A stretch of 64,000 nucleotides of DNA from Sphingobacterium griseoflavum (GCF_014653155.1 NZ_BNAF01000009.1:1-64000), one strand, 5' to 3'. Positions 17,887-27,316 are shown, counted from the stretch's first letter. Program-made: numbers and translations. Notes: generated by a model not told the origin, from the letters alone.

Positions 17887-19140
17887 TTAAAGCGAGAACG
17901 CTTCTTTTATCTTCTCCACGTAGTCAAGTTTTTCCCAGGTAAACAGTTCTACCTCAATCGTTTTCTTTTCTCCTGTGGAGCTTTCAAAGGTCTTGCTAAC
18001 CGTTTTTGGTGTCCTGCCCATATGACCGTATGCAGCGGTTTCCGAATAAATGGGGTTGCGCAGTGCCAGCCGTGTTTCTATCCCATATGGTGTCATGTCG
18101 AAGATCGTAGCGATTTTGCTGGAAATCTCGCCGTCAGTGAGACCTACCTTGCTTGTTCCGTAACTATTTACATAGATGCCCATGGGGTCTTTCACGCCGA
18201 TGGCATAGGAAATCTGCACTAAAATTTCATCTGCCACCCCTGCTGCAACGAGATTTTTAGCTATGTGACGCGTGGCATAGGCTGCTGAGCGATCGACTTT
18301 AGAAGGATCTTTTCCCGAAAAGGCTCCACCGCCGTGTGCCCCCTTCCCGCCGTAAGTATCGACAATAATCTTGCGACCGGTAAGCCCGGTGTCCCCATGT
18401 GGTCCACCGATAACGAATTTTCCTGTGGGGTTCACGTGAAACTTGATGTCCTCATTGAATAATGCTTGGAGCGCTGGCTTCAATTGTGCTTTTACCCTGG
18501 GCACCAAAATATTTTTCACATCCTGCGTGATCTTTTCCAGCATTTCCGCTTCGGGAGCGAAATCATCATGCTGTGTAGAGATCACAATGGTGTCAATGCG
18601 CAAAGGCTTGTGGTCATCGCCATATTCTAGCGTTACCTGCGATTTCGCGTCAGGCCGTAAGTAGGTTATGTCACTATGCTCACGACGAAGGGCCGCTAAT
18701 TCATAGAGTAGACGGTGTGCGAGATCTAATGCCAGTGGCATGTAGTTTTCCGTCTCATTACTGGCATACCCGAACATGATACCTTGGTCGCCGGCTCCCT
18801 GTTCTTGCTTGGTCTTCCTGTCGACCCCTTGGTTGATCTCTGCCGATTGCTCATGAATAGCCGACAATACTCCGCAAGAGTTTGCTTCAAACATATATTC
18901 GGACTTGGTGTAGCCAATTTTTTGTATTACGGATCGTGCAATCTTTTGTACATCCAAGTAGATTTTTGACTTTACTTCACCCGCCAACACTACCTGTCCG
19001 GTCGTGACAAGGGTTTCTATCGCCACACGCGAATCTTCGTCCCATGCCAAAAAATTATCAATCAAAGCGTCAGAAATTTGATCTGCTACTTTGTCTGGGT
19101 GCCCTTCGGACACCGACTCTGAAGTAAATAAATATGCCAT
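17887..19140 (-). CDS. metK: S-adenosylmethionine synthetase
   Basis: A 417-residue MetK that makes SAM from methionine and ATP. Signatures are [19 protein letters not shown] (about 7-25), the GNQGIM-equivalent [12 protein letters not shown] (about 116), [21 protein letters not shown] and [19 protein letters not shown]. Length is slightly above the usual 380-400 because of small insertions. It is transcribed alone with a leader of about 143 bases that can fold into a three-way junction (see the RNA feature), suggesting SAM feedback. Confidence 0.97.
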   Translation of the reverse strand: MAYLFTSESVSEGHPDKVADQISDALIDNFLAWDEDSRVAIETLVTTGQVVLAGEVKSKIYLDVQKIARSVIQKIGYTKSEYMFEANSCGVLSAIHEQSAEINQGVDRKTKQEQGAGDQGIMFGYASNETENYMPLALDLAHRLLYELAALRREHSDITYLRPDAKSQVTLEYGDDHKPLRIDTIVISTQHDDFAPEAEMLEKITQDVKNILVPRVKAQLKPALQALFNEDIKFHVNPTGKFVIGGPHGDTGLTGRKIIVDTYGGKGAHGGGAFSGKDPSKVDRSAAYATRHIAKNLVAAGVADEILVQISYAIGVKDPMGIYVNSYGTSKVGLTDGEISSKIATIFDMTPYGIETRLALRNPIYSETAAYGHMGRTPKTVSKTFESSTGEKKTIEVELFTWEKLDYVEKIKEAFSL

Positions 19141-19191
19141 TGAGCGTTTTTTAAGATCGCGTTGGTAGAGCGGTGCAACGTAAGTGGAAAA

Positions 19192-19283
19192 ACAGATTTG
19201 TTGGTTTTAGCACTTTTTTACTGTGGTTGCAATCTCCTAAAATACCTTGAACAGGTATCCTACGCAAATCAGTCCACATTTTT
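19192..19283 (-). ncRNA. Structured metK leader RNA, candidate SAM-sensing three-way junction
   Basis: On the minus strand the leader can form P1 (ACTGATTTG at 19265-19273 with CAAATCTGT at 19192-19200, one mismatch), P2 (ATACCT/AGGTAT, 19253-19258 with 19242-19247) and P3 (TTTAG/CTAAA, 19237-19241 with 19206-19210). The P3 loop carries GCAACC (19225-19230), and GTGCTAAAACC follows (19203-19213); both resemble conserved blocks of SAM-I riboswitches. The SAM-I helices around them are absent. An outer GTGGA/TCCAC pairing and a T run follow P1. Whether this is a known Rfam family cannot be decided by eye. Confidence 0.55.
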
Positions 19284-19289
19284 CGTAGA

Positions 19290-19297
19290 CAAAAGTA
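19290..19297 (-). promoter_or_regulatory. -7 promoter box of metK (TACTTTTG)
   Basis: A perfect TAnnTTTG match on the minus strand. It predicts transcription start near 19283, immediately before the outer stem of the structured leader, so the whole fold would be at the very 5' end of the mRNA. The -33 element is weak (TTTTC about 19 bases upstream). Confidence 0.6.
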
Positions 19298-19489
19298 CAA
19301 ACCTTTCTCGGATATAGAAAACTGAAAGCGAAAATGTTTCGCACGTCGCCGCTAATCTTTTACATCACGGTGACCCTGCTTTCGTTCAATTTTCGTGACA
19401 TGCGTTGCTTTTGTTCCAATTTTTTTGGCTAGGGATAAAATGATGCCGTCAAATCTTTATCTTTATAACCTGAAATTTGAAAATAGAAC

Positions 19490-20368
19490 ATGCGTCAACG
19501 AAAACGGATTTTATTTGTGGTGAATCCAATATCAGGAGGAAAGAAGAAAACCGCCTTTAACAAGCAAGTATTGGAAGTTCTTGATTTAGAGAGGTTTGAT
19601 CCGACATTTAAGATTACAGACCACGCGAATCATGCCTTCGAGTTGGGAAAGCAAGCCATCCAAGAAGGGTATGATGCCGTGGTTGCGGTAGGCGGCGATG
19701 GGACTATCAATGAGCTAGGTTCTGCTATCATGGGCACCAATATGCCGCTAGGAATTATTCCAGAGGGGTCAGGCAATGGTTTAGCGCTGTATCTCGGTAT
19801 TCCGCTAAATGAGTCTGCAGCGATTCGCCGTATCAATAGATTTGAGTCGGTCGAGGTGGACACCGGCGAAATCAATGGTCGTCATTTTTTCAATATTGCC
19901 GGTTTGGGTTTCGATGCATCGGTCAGCGATCACTTTGCAACAGAGAACATTCGGGGGCCCATCGGCTATCTGCGTTCGGCGGTGAATGTATTGGGTAATT
20001 TCAAGCCCAGCACATACACATTGATCATCGATGGAAAAGCGTATAAAAGAGAAGCCTTTATGATAAGCGTCGCCAACTCTCCACAATATGGTAACAATGC
20101 CTACATTGCTCCGCAGGCATCTATTACGGACGGTATTTTGGATGTCTGCGTGGTTCAGAAATTTCCCCTGTATCTCTTGCCGAAAATGGTATTTCACCTT
20201 TTTACAAAAAGTGCAGACCAATCGGATTATGTGGAGATCTTACCGGGGAAAGCTATTCGTATTATTCGCGATGAAAAGGGACCAGTACATGTAGATGGAG
20301 AGCCAGTTGAAATGGGCACAACATTGGATATAGAAATAAAACATAAATCTTTAAAAATTATTTGTTAA
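19490..20368 (+). CDS. Diacylglycerol/lipid kinase family protein (YegS/BmrU-like)
   Basis: A 292-residue lipid kinase with the diacylglycerol kinase catalytic fold. The N-terminal VVNPISGGKK (about 10-19), the nucleotide loop GGDGTINE (68-75) and EGSGNGLA (92-99) are intact. Such proteins phosphorylate diacylglycerol, sphingoid or undecaprenol-like lipids; sphingolipid kinases are plausible because Sphingobacteriaceae make sphingolipids, but this is inference. A SUI1-type factor follows after two bases, so the two genes are one unit. Confidence 0.9.
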   Translation: MRQRKRILFVVNPISGGKKKTAFNKQVLEVLDLERFDPTFKITDHANHAFELGKQAIQEGYDAVVAVGGDGTINELGSAIMGTNMPLGIIPEGSGNGLALYLGIPLNESAAIRRINRFESVEVDTGEINGRHFFNIAGLGFDASVSDHFATENIRGPIGYLRSAVNVLGNFKPSTYTLIIDGKAYKREAFMISVANSPQYGNNAYIAPQASITDGILDVCVVQKFPLYLLPKMVFHLFTKSADQSDYVEILPGKAIRIIRDEKGPVHVDGEPVEMGTTLDIEIKHKSLKIIC

Positions 20369-20370
20369 GC

Positions 20371-20721
20371 ATGGGTAAACAGAAGAAACAACGATTTGAA
20401 GGAATTGTGTATTCAACGGCGGACGATTTTGACTACGTGTCTGCGTCCGAAGATGTCGAACAAGAAACCTTGCCGATCGCTAAGCAGCGGTTGAAGGTGT
20501 CTTTGGACAAGAAGGCTCGCAAAGGAAAAGTTGTTACAATAGTGGACGGATTTATTGGAAGGGAAGAAGACTTAAATGATTTAGCCAAGACGCTGAAGCA
20601 GAAATGCGGAGTTGGCGGAGGAGCAAAAGACGGTATCGTGATCATTCAGGGAGATTTCAAAAATAAGATTGCTGAATTGTTGACCAGCGCAGGATATGCT
20701 GTCAAAATAGTTGGCGGATAA
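20371..20721 (+). CDS. SUI1/eIF1-like translation factor (YciH family)
   Basis: A 116-residue protein with a disordered N terminus (about 1-45) and a SUI1 domain (about 50-116) recognisable from VVTIVDGFIGREEDLNDLAKTLK and the CGVGGGAKDGIVIIQGD block. Bacterial YciH proteins resemble eukaryotic eIF1 and can influence initiation fidelity. The ATG at 20371, two bases after the lipid kinase stop, gives the usual MGKQKKQRFEGIVYS start. Confidence 0.9.
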   Translation: MGKQKKQRFEGIVYSTADDFDYVSASEDVEQETLPIAKQRLKVSLDKKARKGKVVTIVDGFIGREEDLNDLAKTLKQKCGVGGGAKDGIVIIQGDFKNKIAELLTSAGYAVKIVGG

Positions 20722-21155
20722 AGAGTTACAAGCGGTTGCATAGGGAGTTGGTGGCTGTCAAAGGTCTAATCTCTTCCCTAATTTGAGATTTGCCAGTAGA
20801 ATCGAGGTATGTTATCCTGATATTTTATGATGAGTGAATACTTACTTATTTTTGGGAATTAATGATTTTTTAATTTGCATAAACCAAAAAAAATAGTTTT
20901 CATTGTAAAATATATCGTCTTAAATGACGTTTAAGCATGAGGCGAATGCCCGATTAGGAAGGAAAGGAACCCGCTGGCGGTCTATCTAATATGGTGCCGA
21001 TTGAAAGAAGTATAAATTAATGCAGAGAAAATTTTATTTTTAACACAAAATGGTATATTTGTTTTGCTTAAAGGCAAGATAGATGGCAATAAATTGCACA
21101 AATTGAATTAAACATTAATATTAAACAACAGTAAAAATCTAAAAATTAGTAAAAA
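20722..21155. other. 434-bp gene-free region upstream of exbB
   Basis: No credible ORF or RNA gene is visible. The right half is A/T-rich and holds the exbB promoter. A 6-bp hairpin (CTTAAA/TTTAAG, 20919-20924 with 20930-20935) and, in the exbB leader, GCAAT-AA-ATTGC (21086-21097) are the only symmetrical elements I could support. Confidence 0.5.
21054..21061 (+). promoter_or_regulatory. -7 box of the exbB-tonB operon (TATATTTG)
   Basis: A perfect TAnnTTTG box; a T-rich stretch about 20 bases upstream may act as the -33 element. It predicts a leader of about 88 bases before exbB, longer than most others in this window. Confidence 0.55.
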
Positions 21156-21986
21156 ATGGCAAACGCACCAAAAACTACTACTCCTGTTAAGAACGAAAGC
21201 GGAAACTCCGGTAATTTATTTGCGAGTTTAGCGATCATCATTTGTTTCATCATCGGTTACGTTGTATGGCAATTTGTAATGGGTAGTCCTTCCAATTTTC
21301 TTGAAGAAAATCCAGAAAACCAACCAAAACCAGGAAACTATTTGGGTATGGTTTACCATGCAGGGGTTGTTGTACCGGTCCTTATTGGTTTATTCCTTAT
21401 GGTATGGGTATTCTCTATTGAGCGCTTCTTGGTTATTAGCAGAGCAGCTGGAACAGGTAACGTAGGTAACTTCGTTAGAAAAATTCAATCATTAATCAAT
21501 GGTGGTAACATCGATTCAGCTATTGCTGAGTGTGACAAACAAAAAGGTTCTGTAGCAAACGTGGTTAAAGCGGGATTGTTAAAATACAAGGACGTATCTG
21601 CTAATACAGGTTTAGATGCAGAAAAATCCGTGGTTGCTATCCAGAAAGAAATTGAAGAAACGACCGCTTTGGAAATGCCTATGTTGGAGAAAAACATGAA
21701 TGTAATTGCGACGTTGGTTTCTATCGGTACATTAACGGGTCTATTGGGTACGGTAACGGGTATGATCAAGGCCTTCTCCGCACTTGCAACAGGTGGTGCT
21801 CCAGATTCAGCAAAGCTAGCAAATGGTATCTCAGAAGCTTTGATCAATACGGCAACAGGTATCGCAACCTCTACGTTCGCTATTGTGATGTACAACATCT
21901 TAACAGCTAAGATTGACAATTTAACCTATTCCATCGACGAAGCTGGTTTCTCTATCGTACAAACGTACGCTGCAAACCACAAATAA
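21156..21986 (+). CDS. exbB: MotA/TolQ/ExbB proton channel family protein
   Basis: A 276-residue inner-membrane protein with an extra N-terminal TM helix (about 27-49), a second near 75-95, and the conserved ExbB helical pair (about 185-260) with GTLTGLLGTVTGMIKAFSAL and EALINTATGIATSTFAIV. With ExbD it forms the proton-driven motor that energises TonB. First gene of the ExbB-ExbD-ExbD-TonB operon. Confidence 0.95.
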   Translation: MANAPKTTTPVKNESGNSGNLFASLAIIICFIIGYVVWQFVMGSPSNFLEENPENQPKPGNYLGMVYHAGVVVPVLIGLFLMVWVFSIERFLVISRAAGTGNVGNFVRKIQSLINGGNIDSAIAECDKQKGSVANVVKAGLLKYKDVSANTGLDAEKSVVAIQKEIEETTALEMPMLEKNMNVIATLVSIGTLTGLLGTVTGMIKAFSALATGGAPDSAKLANGISEALINTATGIATSTFAIVMYNILTAKIDNLTYSIDEAGFSIVQTYAANHK

Positions 21987-22087
21987 GAACACATGGGTTT
22001 TTTTTCAAAATTCTTTATGGAATTTGTGGATAAGAATCATCATTGTTATGAGGAATAAGAATTGTTAATTAAAAGAAGTTAAGAAAA

Positions 22088-22738
22088 ATGGGTAAAGCAA
22101 AAGTAAAAAGAACCAGTACCGCCATCGACATGACGGCGATGTGTGATGTGTCGTTCTTGCTTCTTACGTTTTTCGTATTAACAGCAACGGCACGTCAACC
22201 GGAAGTATTGGTTGTCGATACGCCGCAGTCTACTACGCCAGACAAGTTACCAGATGACAATCTAGGAGTGATCTCCGTAGCTAATGGCAAGGTATTCTTT
22301 GGGGTAAAAAACCCTACTGTTCGCGAGATCACGTTGAAAAACATGTCACAGAAATACAATGTGAATTTTTCGGCACAGGATTATGAGCAGTTTAAGCAAT
22401 TGGATGAATTCGGTGTGCCGATCAAAAATCTCCGTCAGTTGCTTTCACTACCAAATGATCAACGTAAAGAAAGTATTCAGCCAGGCATTCCTGTAGATAG
22501 TACAGAAACGGTATCAAATGAATTGTATTCTTGGGTACAAGAAGCGCGTAAAGCAACAATTGAATACAACCGTTCGCGCGATGGTGAGCGAGATTTCGTT
22601 GATCCAGGACCGATGAAAGTTGCAATTAAAGCTGATGCAGAGGAGAAGTATCCAACCGTTAATTTAATTATTGAGACCTTGAGGAACCAAAAGCAGAACA
22701 AGTTCAGTTTTGTAACGGGTCTGAGAGCGGAACAATAA
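22088..22738 (+). CDS. exbD: Biopolymer transport protein ExbD (first paralogue)
   Basis: A 216-residue ExbD/TolR protein with a short cytosolic start, one TM helix (about 20-40) preceded by the proton-relay aspartate in IDMTAMCDVSFLLLTFFVL, and a periplasmic domain. It is longer than classical ExbD (about 140) because of an insertion in the periplasmic part containing the NFSAQDYEQFKQ region. Bacteroidota often carry two exbD genes in tandem that probably form a heterodimer. Confidence 0.93.
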   Translation: MGKAKVKRTSTAIDMTAMCDVSFLLLTFFVLTATARQPEVLVVDTPQSTTPDKLPDDNLGVISVANGKVFFGVKNPTVREITLKNMSQKYNVNFSAQDYEQFKQLDEFGVPIKNLRQLLSLPNDQRKESIQPGIPVDSTETVSNELYSWVQEARKATIEYNRSRDGERDFVDPGPMKVAIKADAEEKYPTVNLIIETLRNQKQNKFSFVTGLRAEQ

Positions 22739-22756
22739 GGGTATAATTAAAAAAAA

Positions 22757-23305
22757 ATGGCAGAATTAAATCAAGATAGTGGTAAACAAAAAGGTGGCAA
22801 GGTTAGAGCCAAGAAAGCCGGAGGCAAGGTCGATTTGACCGCCATGGTGGACTTAGCATTCTTGCTGATTACCTTCTTCATGTTAACCACGTCACTCAAT
22901 AAACCGCAGGCGATGGATGTTGCAATGCCTGATAAAAACAAGATCGATGCAAATGACAATTTAGAAATTGCCGACAACCGCTCGATTACACTTTTGTTAG
23001 GTTCAGACAACAAGATCTCTTGGTACTACGGCCAATTGGCAAAGCCGATCTATCCTCCCACAACCATCGATTATGGTAAAGAAGGTATTCGTCAGGTTTT
23101 GCTGAAAATGCAGAAAGAAGTACCAGCTCGTTCTGGCGGTAAAGATTTGATCGTGGTAATCAGACCTAGCGAGAAATCGGTGCAACGAAACCTTGTCGAC
23201 ATTCTCGATGAGATGAAAATTGTAGATGTCAAACGCTACATGATTTCAAAGATCAATAGTGACGAAATAGAGGTGTTAAAACGCGAAGGTCTATTCAACG
23301 ACTAG
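22757..23305 (+). CDS. exbD: Biopolymer transport protein ExbD (second paralogue)
   Basis: A 182-residue ExbD paralogue with a basic Gly/Lys-rich N terminus, the TM helix with its conserved aspartate (VDLTAMVDLAFLLITFFML, about 25-43) and a periplasmic domain ending in DEMKIVDVKRYMISKIN. It follows the first exbD by 18 bases and precedes tonB by 19. The two paralogues differ in the periplasmic region, which fits different partners or a heterodimer. Confidence 0.93.
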   Translation: MAELNQDSGKQKGGKVRAKKAGGKVDLTAMVDLAFLLITFFMLTTSLNKPQAMDVAMPDKNKIDANDNLEIADNRSITLLLGSDNKISWYYGQLAKPIYPPTTIDYGKEGIRQVLLKMQKEVPARSGGKDLIVVIRPSEKSVQRNLVDILDEMKIVDVKRYMISKINSDEIEVLKREGLFND

Positions 23306-23324
23306 TCGCACAATTAAGCAAAAT

Positions 23325-24200
23325 ATGTTTGGTTCTAAATTAGATATATTCAAAAAAGAATGGCTTGACGTCGTTTTTGCGAATAGAAATAGAGAATATG
23401 GTGCCTACGATTTGCGCAAGTATGCGCCGAAGGCTACTAATATCGGTCTACTCGCTATCACGGCAAGTGTTCTTGTTTTGAGTGCTCCAAAAATGTTCAA
23501 CATCAAGGTGTTCCCGGATAAACCTGTGGAAGAAGCTCCCGTGATTACGGAAGTGACCTTGGAAGATTTGGACATTCCAGAGCCGGAAGAAGAAGAAGAG
23601 CCGCTTCCGCAAGAGGAAGAGCCACCTCAACGTATAGCACAGGAGCCACCGGCAGAAGATTTGGTGCGTTTCCCTGAGCCGAAAGTGGTGCCTCAGAATC
23701 AAGTGAAGGAAGAGGTTGTTTCCCAAGAGGAAATCAAGAAAGAGAATAAAACTCCAGCTCGTATTACCTTGAAAGGTACGAAAGGTGCTGCTGGTGTGCC
23801 GACAGGTGAATTTGGTCCCAAGAAAGTAGAAGGGCAAATTACCGGTAGCGCAACAGGAGATCCAGATGGGAACGAGTCGAATAAGATCTTTACAGCAGTA
23901 GAGGTAAATCCTGAGCCGATTGGTGGTTTGGCCGCATTTCGTAAATGGGTGGGTGATAACTATACCTATCCGCAGGGTGCGATTGACGCTGGCGTGAAGG
24001 GCCAAGTCGTAGTTTCCTTTGTTGTGGAACGCGACGGTAGCCTAACAGACATTAAAGTGGTCAAGGATTTGTCTTACGGAACAGGTCAAGCTGCGGTAAA
24101 TGTGCTAAAAAAGGCGAAAAAATGGAAACCAGGTATTCAGAATGGTCGTCCTGTTCGTGTAGCTTACACATTACCTATTACGCTAAACTTACAACAGTAA
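23325..24200 (+). CDS. tonB: TonB family energy transducer
   Basis: A 291-residue TonB with an N-terminal cytosolic EWLDVVFANRNREYGAYDLR motif typical of Bacteroidota, a TM helix (about 38-56), a Pro/Glu-rich periplasmic spacer (about 60-135) and the C-terminal TonB domain (about 200-290) with YPQGAIDAGVKGQVVVSFVV and the terminal AYTLPITLNL. It transmits proton-motive force from ExbBD to outer-membrane receptors such as SusC-type transporters. Confidence 0.95.
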   Translation: MFGSKLDIFKKEWLDVVFANRNREYGAYDLRKYAPKATNIGLLAITASVLVLSAPKMFNIKVFPDKPVEEAPVITEVTLEDLDIPEPEEEEEPLPQEEEPPQRIAQEPPAEDLVRFPEPKVVPQNQVKEEVVSQEEIKKENKTPARITLKGTKGAAGVPTGEFGPKKVEGQITGSATGDPDGNESNKIFTAVEVNPEPIGGLAAFRKWVGDNYTYPQGAIDAGVKGQVVVSFVVERDGSLTDIKVVKDLSYGTGQAAVNVLKKAKKWKPGIQNGRPVRVAYTLPITLNLQQ

Positions 24201-24201
24201 C

Positions 24202-24441
24202 ATGAACGGTTTGCGTAACAGCACAAAAAAATTTAGTCAGAAATCGCCAACCCAGCGATTTCTGTCTATTTTAGGCCTAGCGATGTTCGGCTTTTATTTT
24301 TCACTGGGCATGCTCATTATTTTTTGGCGTGGTTTCCCATTAGAAATAGATCCGACCTACAAAAGGCTTTTTGGTATTTTATTGATTGTATATTCATTTA
24401 TGCGGTTTGCACGCTTGTGGCAAAATAATTTTCGAAGATAG
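24202..24441 (+). CDS. Small two-helix membrane protein
   Basis: A 79-residue protein with two hydrophobic helices (about 23-44 and 55-70) and a basic start and end. It begins one base after the tonB stop, so it is cotranscribed and likely coupled. I do not recognise a named family; similar small proteins occur at this place in related operons. It may be an accessory subunit of the TonB motor. Confidence 0.7.
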   Translation: MNGLRNSTKKFSQKSPTQRFLSILGLAMFGFYFSLGMLIIFWRGFPLEIDPTYKRLFGILLIVYSFMRFARLWQNNFRR

Positions 24442-24576
24442 TTGTTTGGTGGATTAAACTTTTAGCAGTTTTTCCTATTCTAACAGATAAGTGAGACAAC
24501 AGATTTCCGCGCGGTGAGGCCTGATAGGAACAAAGTGTTAAAACTAAATTAGATAAAATACATTATTATATATCGG

Positions 24577-25518
24577 ATGAAAACTATTATACAGGTGCTT
24601 TTACTGTTAAGTCTTGTTGCAACATCTTGTTCGCGATCACAAAATCGGTCAAACGGTACGGATGGAGATGAGGCGCAGGCTGCCAAGGAGCAAGAGGATA
24701 TTTTGGTGGGTTCGCTGGCCGTAGCGGTCGACGAGTCGATATTGCCTTTGCTTAAGGAGCAAGAAGAGGTTTTTCTATCGGCATATCCGAATGCGAAGCT
24801 TAATTTTGTAGCCAAGCCAGAAGTATTCGCTATTCGCGAGCTTGTGTCTGGGAAGGCGAGTGTCGCTATTCTGGCGCGAACCCTAAATGAGCAGGAGGAG
24901 GCTTCATTCAAGAAACGATCCATTACACCGAAAATATTTCCGTTGTGGTCGGATGGGATAGTTGTTGTTGCAAATACTAAATCTTTGGACACAAGCGTTA
25001 CCATTGGGTACTTGACGGAGATTATGCAAGGGAAGAGTTTGGATAAGCGAAAAATTGTATTTGATAACATCAATTCGAGCAGCTTCAGGCTATTGCAGGA
25101 AATCGGGCAAATCGATAAAGTTGCGTCCAATTTTGTCGAAGCTGGCAGCGGTGCGCAAAGCGTTTTGGAAGCCGTATCAGAAACGACAGATCGTTTGGGT
25201 ATATTGGGCTATAATGAGTACAGCGATTTAATCGGCTCGTTTCCAAATAAAAATAATATTCGTATCTTGAGCGTGCAGAATACGCTTGGAGAGAACGCTG
25301 ATAACAAGTTTTATATGCCAAATCAATCCACGATAGCCGCTGGAGAATATCCGCTCCAACGTACGTTTTACGTGCTGAACTATCAACCGAATTTGGGTTT
25401 GGGTATAGGCTTTTCGGCTTTTCTTACGGGAGATCGCGGGCAGCGGATCGTTTTAAAGGCTGGTTTAGTGCCGGCAACAATGCCTGGCCGCGAGATTATA
25501 GTACGCGATAATATTTAA
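24577..25518 (+). CDS. PstS-like phosphate-binding lipoprotein
   Basis: A 313-residue lipoprotein: signal with lipobox ATSC (lipid-modified Cys18), then a type II periplasmic-binding fold. The segments VAVDESILPLLKEQEEVFLS and AGSGAQSVLEAVSE (about 190) resemble PstS-type substrate-binding proteins. No pstCAB permease is present. Its place between the TonB genes and a TPR gene is conserved in relatives as I recall, suggesting a role with the TonB motor or phosphate sensing. Substrate is uncertain. Confidence 0.75.
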   Translation: MKTIIQVLLLLSLVATSCSRSQNRSNGTDGDEAQAAKEQEDILVGSLAVAVDESILPLLKEQEEVFLSAYPNAKLNFVAKPEVFAIRELVSGKASVAILARTLNEQEEASFKKRSITPKIFPLWSDGIVVVANTKSLDTSVTIGYLTEIMQGKSLDKRKIVFDNINSSSFRLLQEIGQIDKVASNFVEAGSGAQSVLEAVSETTDRLGILGYNEYSDLIGSFPNKNNIRILSVQNTLGENADNKFYMPNQSTIAAGEYPLQRTFYVLNYQPNLGLGIGFSAFLTGDRGQRIVLKAGLVPATMPGREIIVRDNI

Positions 25519-25551
25519 TCAACGAAGAATAAAATAGAACACAAATAGATT

Positions 25552-27291
25552 ATGACAAACAGCAAATTATTTTTAAGTCTATTATTGGCTGGAACAATTG
25601 GTTCCGCAGGTGCCCAAAGCTTAAAAGATGCGAAGGCTGCGTTGACGGCCGAGCAGTATGATAAAGCAAAGACTATTCTGCAGAACTTGGTAGAGAAGAA
25701 GGCGAAAGATGGGGAGAATTATTTCTATCTAGGCAAGGTTCACTTGGTTAACGACAAGTTGGATTCAGCGGCCTATGTGTTTAACCAGGGGTTGACAAAT
25801 GCGCCGAAAGAACAGTTAAATAATGTAGGGTTGGGGATTGTCGATCTAATGAACGGTAATCAGAGTGCAGCAGAAACCAAGTTTACTACAGCGGTATCTG
25901 GATTGGGCAAAAAGGATTATTTGCCGCTTCTGTATATCGGTGAGGCCTATATTGATGCGCCAAAGCCAGATTATACAAAAGCAATTGAGTACCTAACACA
26001 GGCCAAAGGTAAAAATACGAAAGATGCGACAATTTTGGTTGCATTGGGCGATGCATACGCTGGTCTTGGCGAAAGTAGCCAAGCATATGTCAACTACCGT
26101 GATGCAGAGTACATGGATCCTTCGTTGTTGGCTCCCAAGATCGGCCAAGCAGTGATATCAAGAAGAGCGCAGGCTTACGACGTTGTGCTGGAGCAGTTGA
26201 CAGCTTTGACACAAGAGCATGCTGATTACGCTCCATTGTACCGTGAGCTTGCGGAGACCTACTATTTATCTTCTTTAAAAGCGCCTGAAGAGGACTACCG
26301 GGAGATCAATCAAAAAGGTGTGGAGAACTACAAGAAATATTTGGAATTGACAGGTGATAACTCTGTCGAAGCAAAGACACGCTATGCCGATTTCTTGGTG
26401 TATTCTGGAAACTATGCAGAGCTTAAAACGGTAGCCCAGGAATTGGCTAATGCACCGGGAGTTGATGCAAAGGTGTACCGCTACTTGGGTTATATTGCCT
26501 ACAACCAAGATAAAGATTATGCGAAAGCTGCAGAATACATGAATACATTATTCTCTAAAGTGCAGCCTGAGCGTCTAATACCACGTGACTACTTGTATGC
26601 CGGTTTGGCAAACTTGAGCGCAGGTGACGAAGCGAAGGCAACGGAATTGCTTAAGCAAGCTGTAGAAAAGCAGGCGGAGGAAGACAACTTGGAAACGGAG
26701 ATCGCAGAATCTGCTTTTGCTAAATACCAAGATGGCGATGTAGACAATGCCGTGAAAATTTTCCGTATTGTTGCGGCGGATACGGCTTCTGACTATTACT
26801 ACGATGCCAATTACTACTTGGGGGTAGGACAGTACCAAAAGGGTTCGAAAATTATCTCTCCAGGTGAGGATGATGAGGTTACTCCAGAAGTGGGACAACA
26901 AAAATTGGCAGAAGCGAAACCTATGCTGGACGAAGCAGTCAAAGCATTAGGCAACGTAACGGCAGCAACAAAACAAGAAGTTATCGATAAATACCAAGTG
27001 AATGCGTTATATTTCAAAGGTTTATCGGAGCTGGCTTTGGACAATGTGGTGTATGATCCGGAAAACGTGAAAGGGTTGTATTTGGATTCCTTCAACAAAT
27101 TGTTGTCGGTCATCAAAGCTTCCGGCAAAACCGACGAAACAAGCAACGCTTATGTTGCTGATGCAAATAACTATATCGGTTATTACTACTACTTCAAAGG
27201 GGACAATGCAAAAGCAAAAACCTACTTCCAAGAGACGTTGAAGGTTAGACCAGAAGACGAAATTGCGACGCAATTTGTCGATCAATTATAA
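25552..27291 (+). CDS. Periplasmic tetratricopeptide repeat protein
   Basis: A 579-residue exported protein with signal peptide 1-21 (ending GSAGAQ) and helical repeats across most of its length; clear TPR units start near residues 24, 57, 150, 300 and 525. TPR proteins are scaffolds. Being last in the exbB-tonB transcript, ended by the hairpin at 27317, it may organise the TonB machinery. No enzymatic motif is visible. Confidence 0.85.
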   Translation: MTNSKLFLSLLLAGTIGSAGAQSLKDAKAALTAEQYDKAKTILQNLVEKKAKDGENYFYLGKVHLVNDKLDSAAYVFNQGLTNAPKEQLNNVGLGIVDLMNGNQSAAETKFTTAVSGLGKKDYLPLLYIGEAYIDAPKPDYTKAIEYLTQAKGKNTKDATILVALGDAYAGLGESSQAYVNYRDAEYMDPSLLAPKIGQAVISRRAQAYDVVLEQLTALTQEHADYAPLYRELAETYYLSSLKAPEEDYREINQKGVENYKKYLELTGDNSVEAKTRYADFLVYSGNYAELKTVAQELANAPGVDAKVYRYLGYIAYNQDKDYAKAAEYMNTLFSKVQPERLIPRDYLYAGLANLSAGDEAKATELLKQAVEKQAEEDNLETEIAESAFAKYQDGDVDNAVKIFRIVAADTASDYYYDANYYLGVGQYQKGSKIISPGEDDEVTPEVGQQKLAEAKPMLDEAVKALGNVTAATKQEVIDKYQVNALYFKGLSELALDNVVYDPENVKGLYLDSFNKLLSVIKASGKTDETSNAYVADANNYIGYYYYFKGDNAKAKTYFQETLKVRPEDEIATQFVDQL

Positions 27292-27316
27292 TATTAAAAT
27301 ATCATTAAAATTTGGA

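Noticed and set aside
19158-19182. tRNA-like stretch with a TTGGTAGAGC D-arm sequence on the plus strand
   Set aside because: No acceptor stem, anticodon arm or T-arm can be placed around it, and it lies antisense to the metK leader.
23448-24005. 185-residue open frame antisense to tonB
   Set aside because: A low-complexity reflection of the Glu/Pro-rich TonB spacer; not a gene.
24549-25130. 193-residue open frame antisense to the PstS-like gene
   Set aside because: It mirrors codon periodicity of the lipoprotein gene and resembles no protein family.
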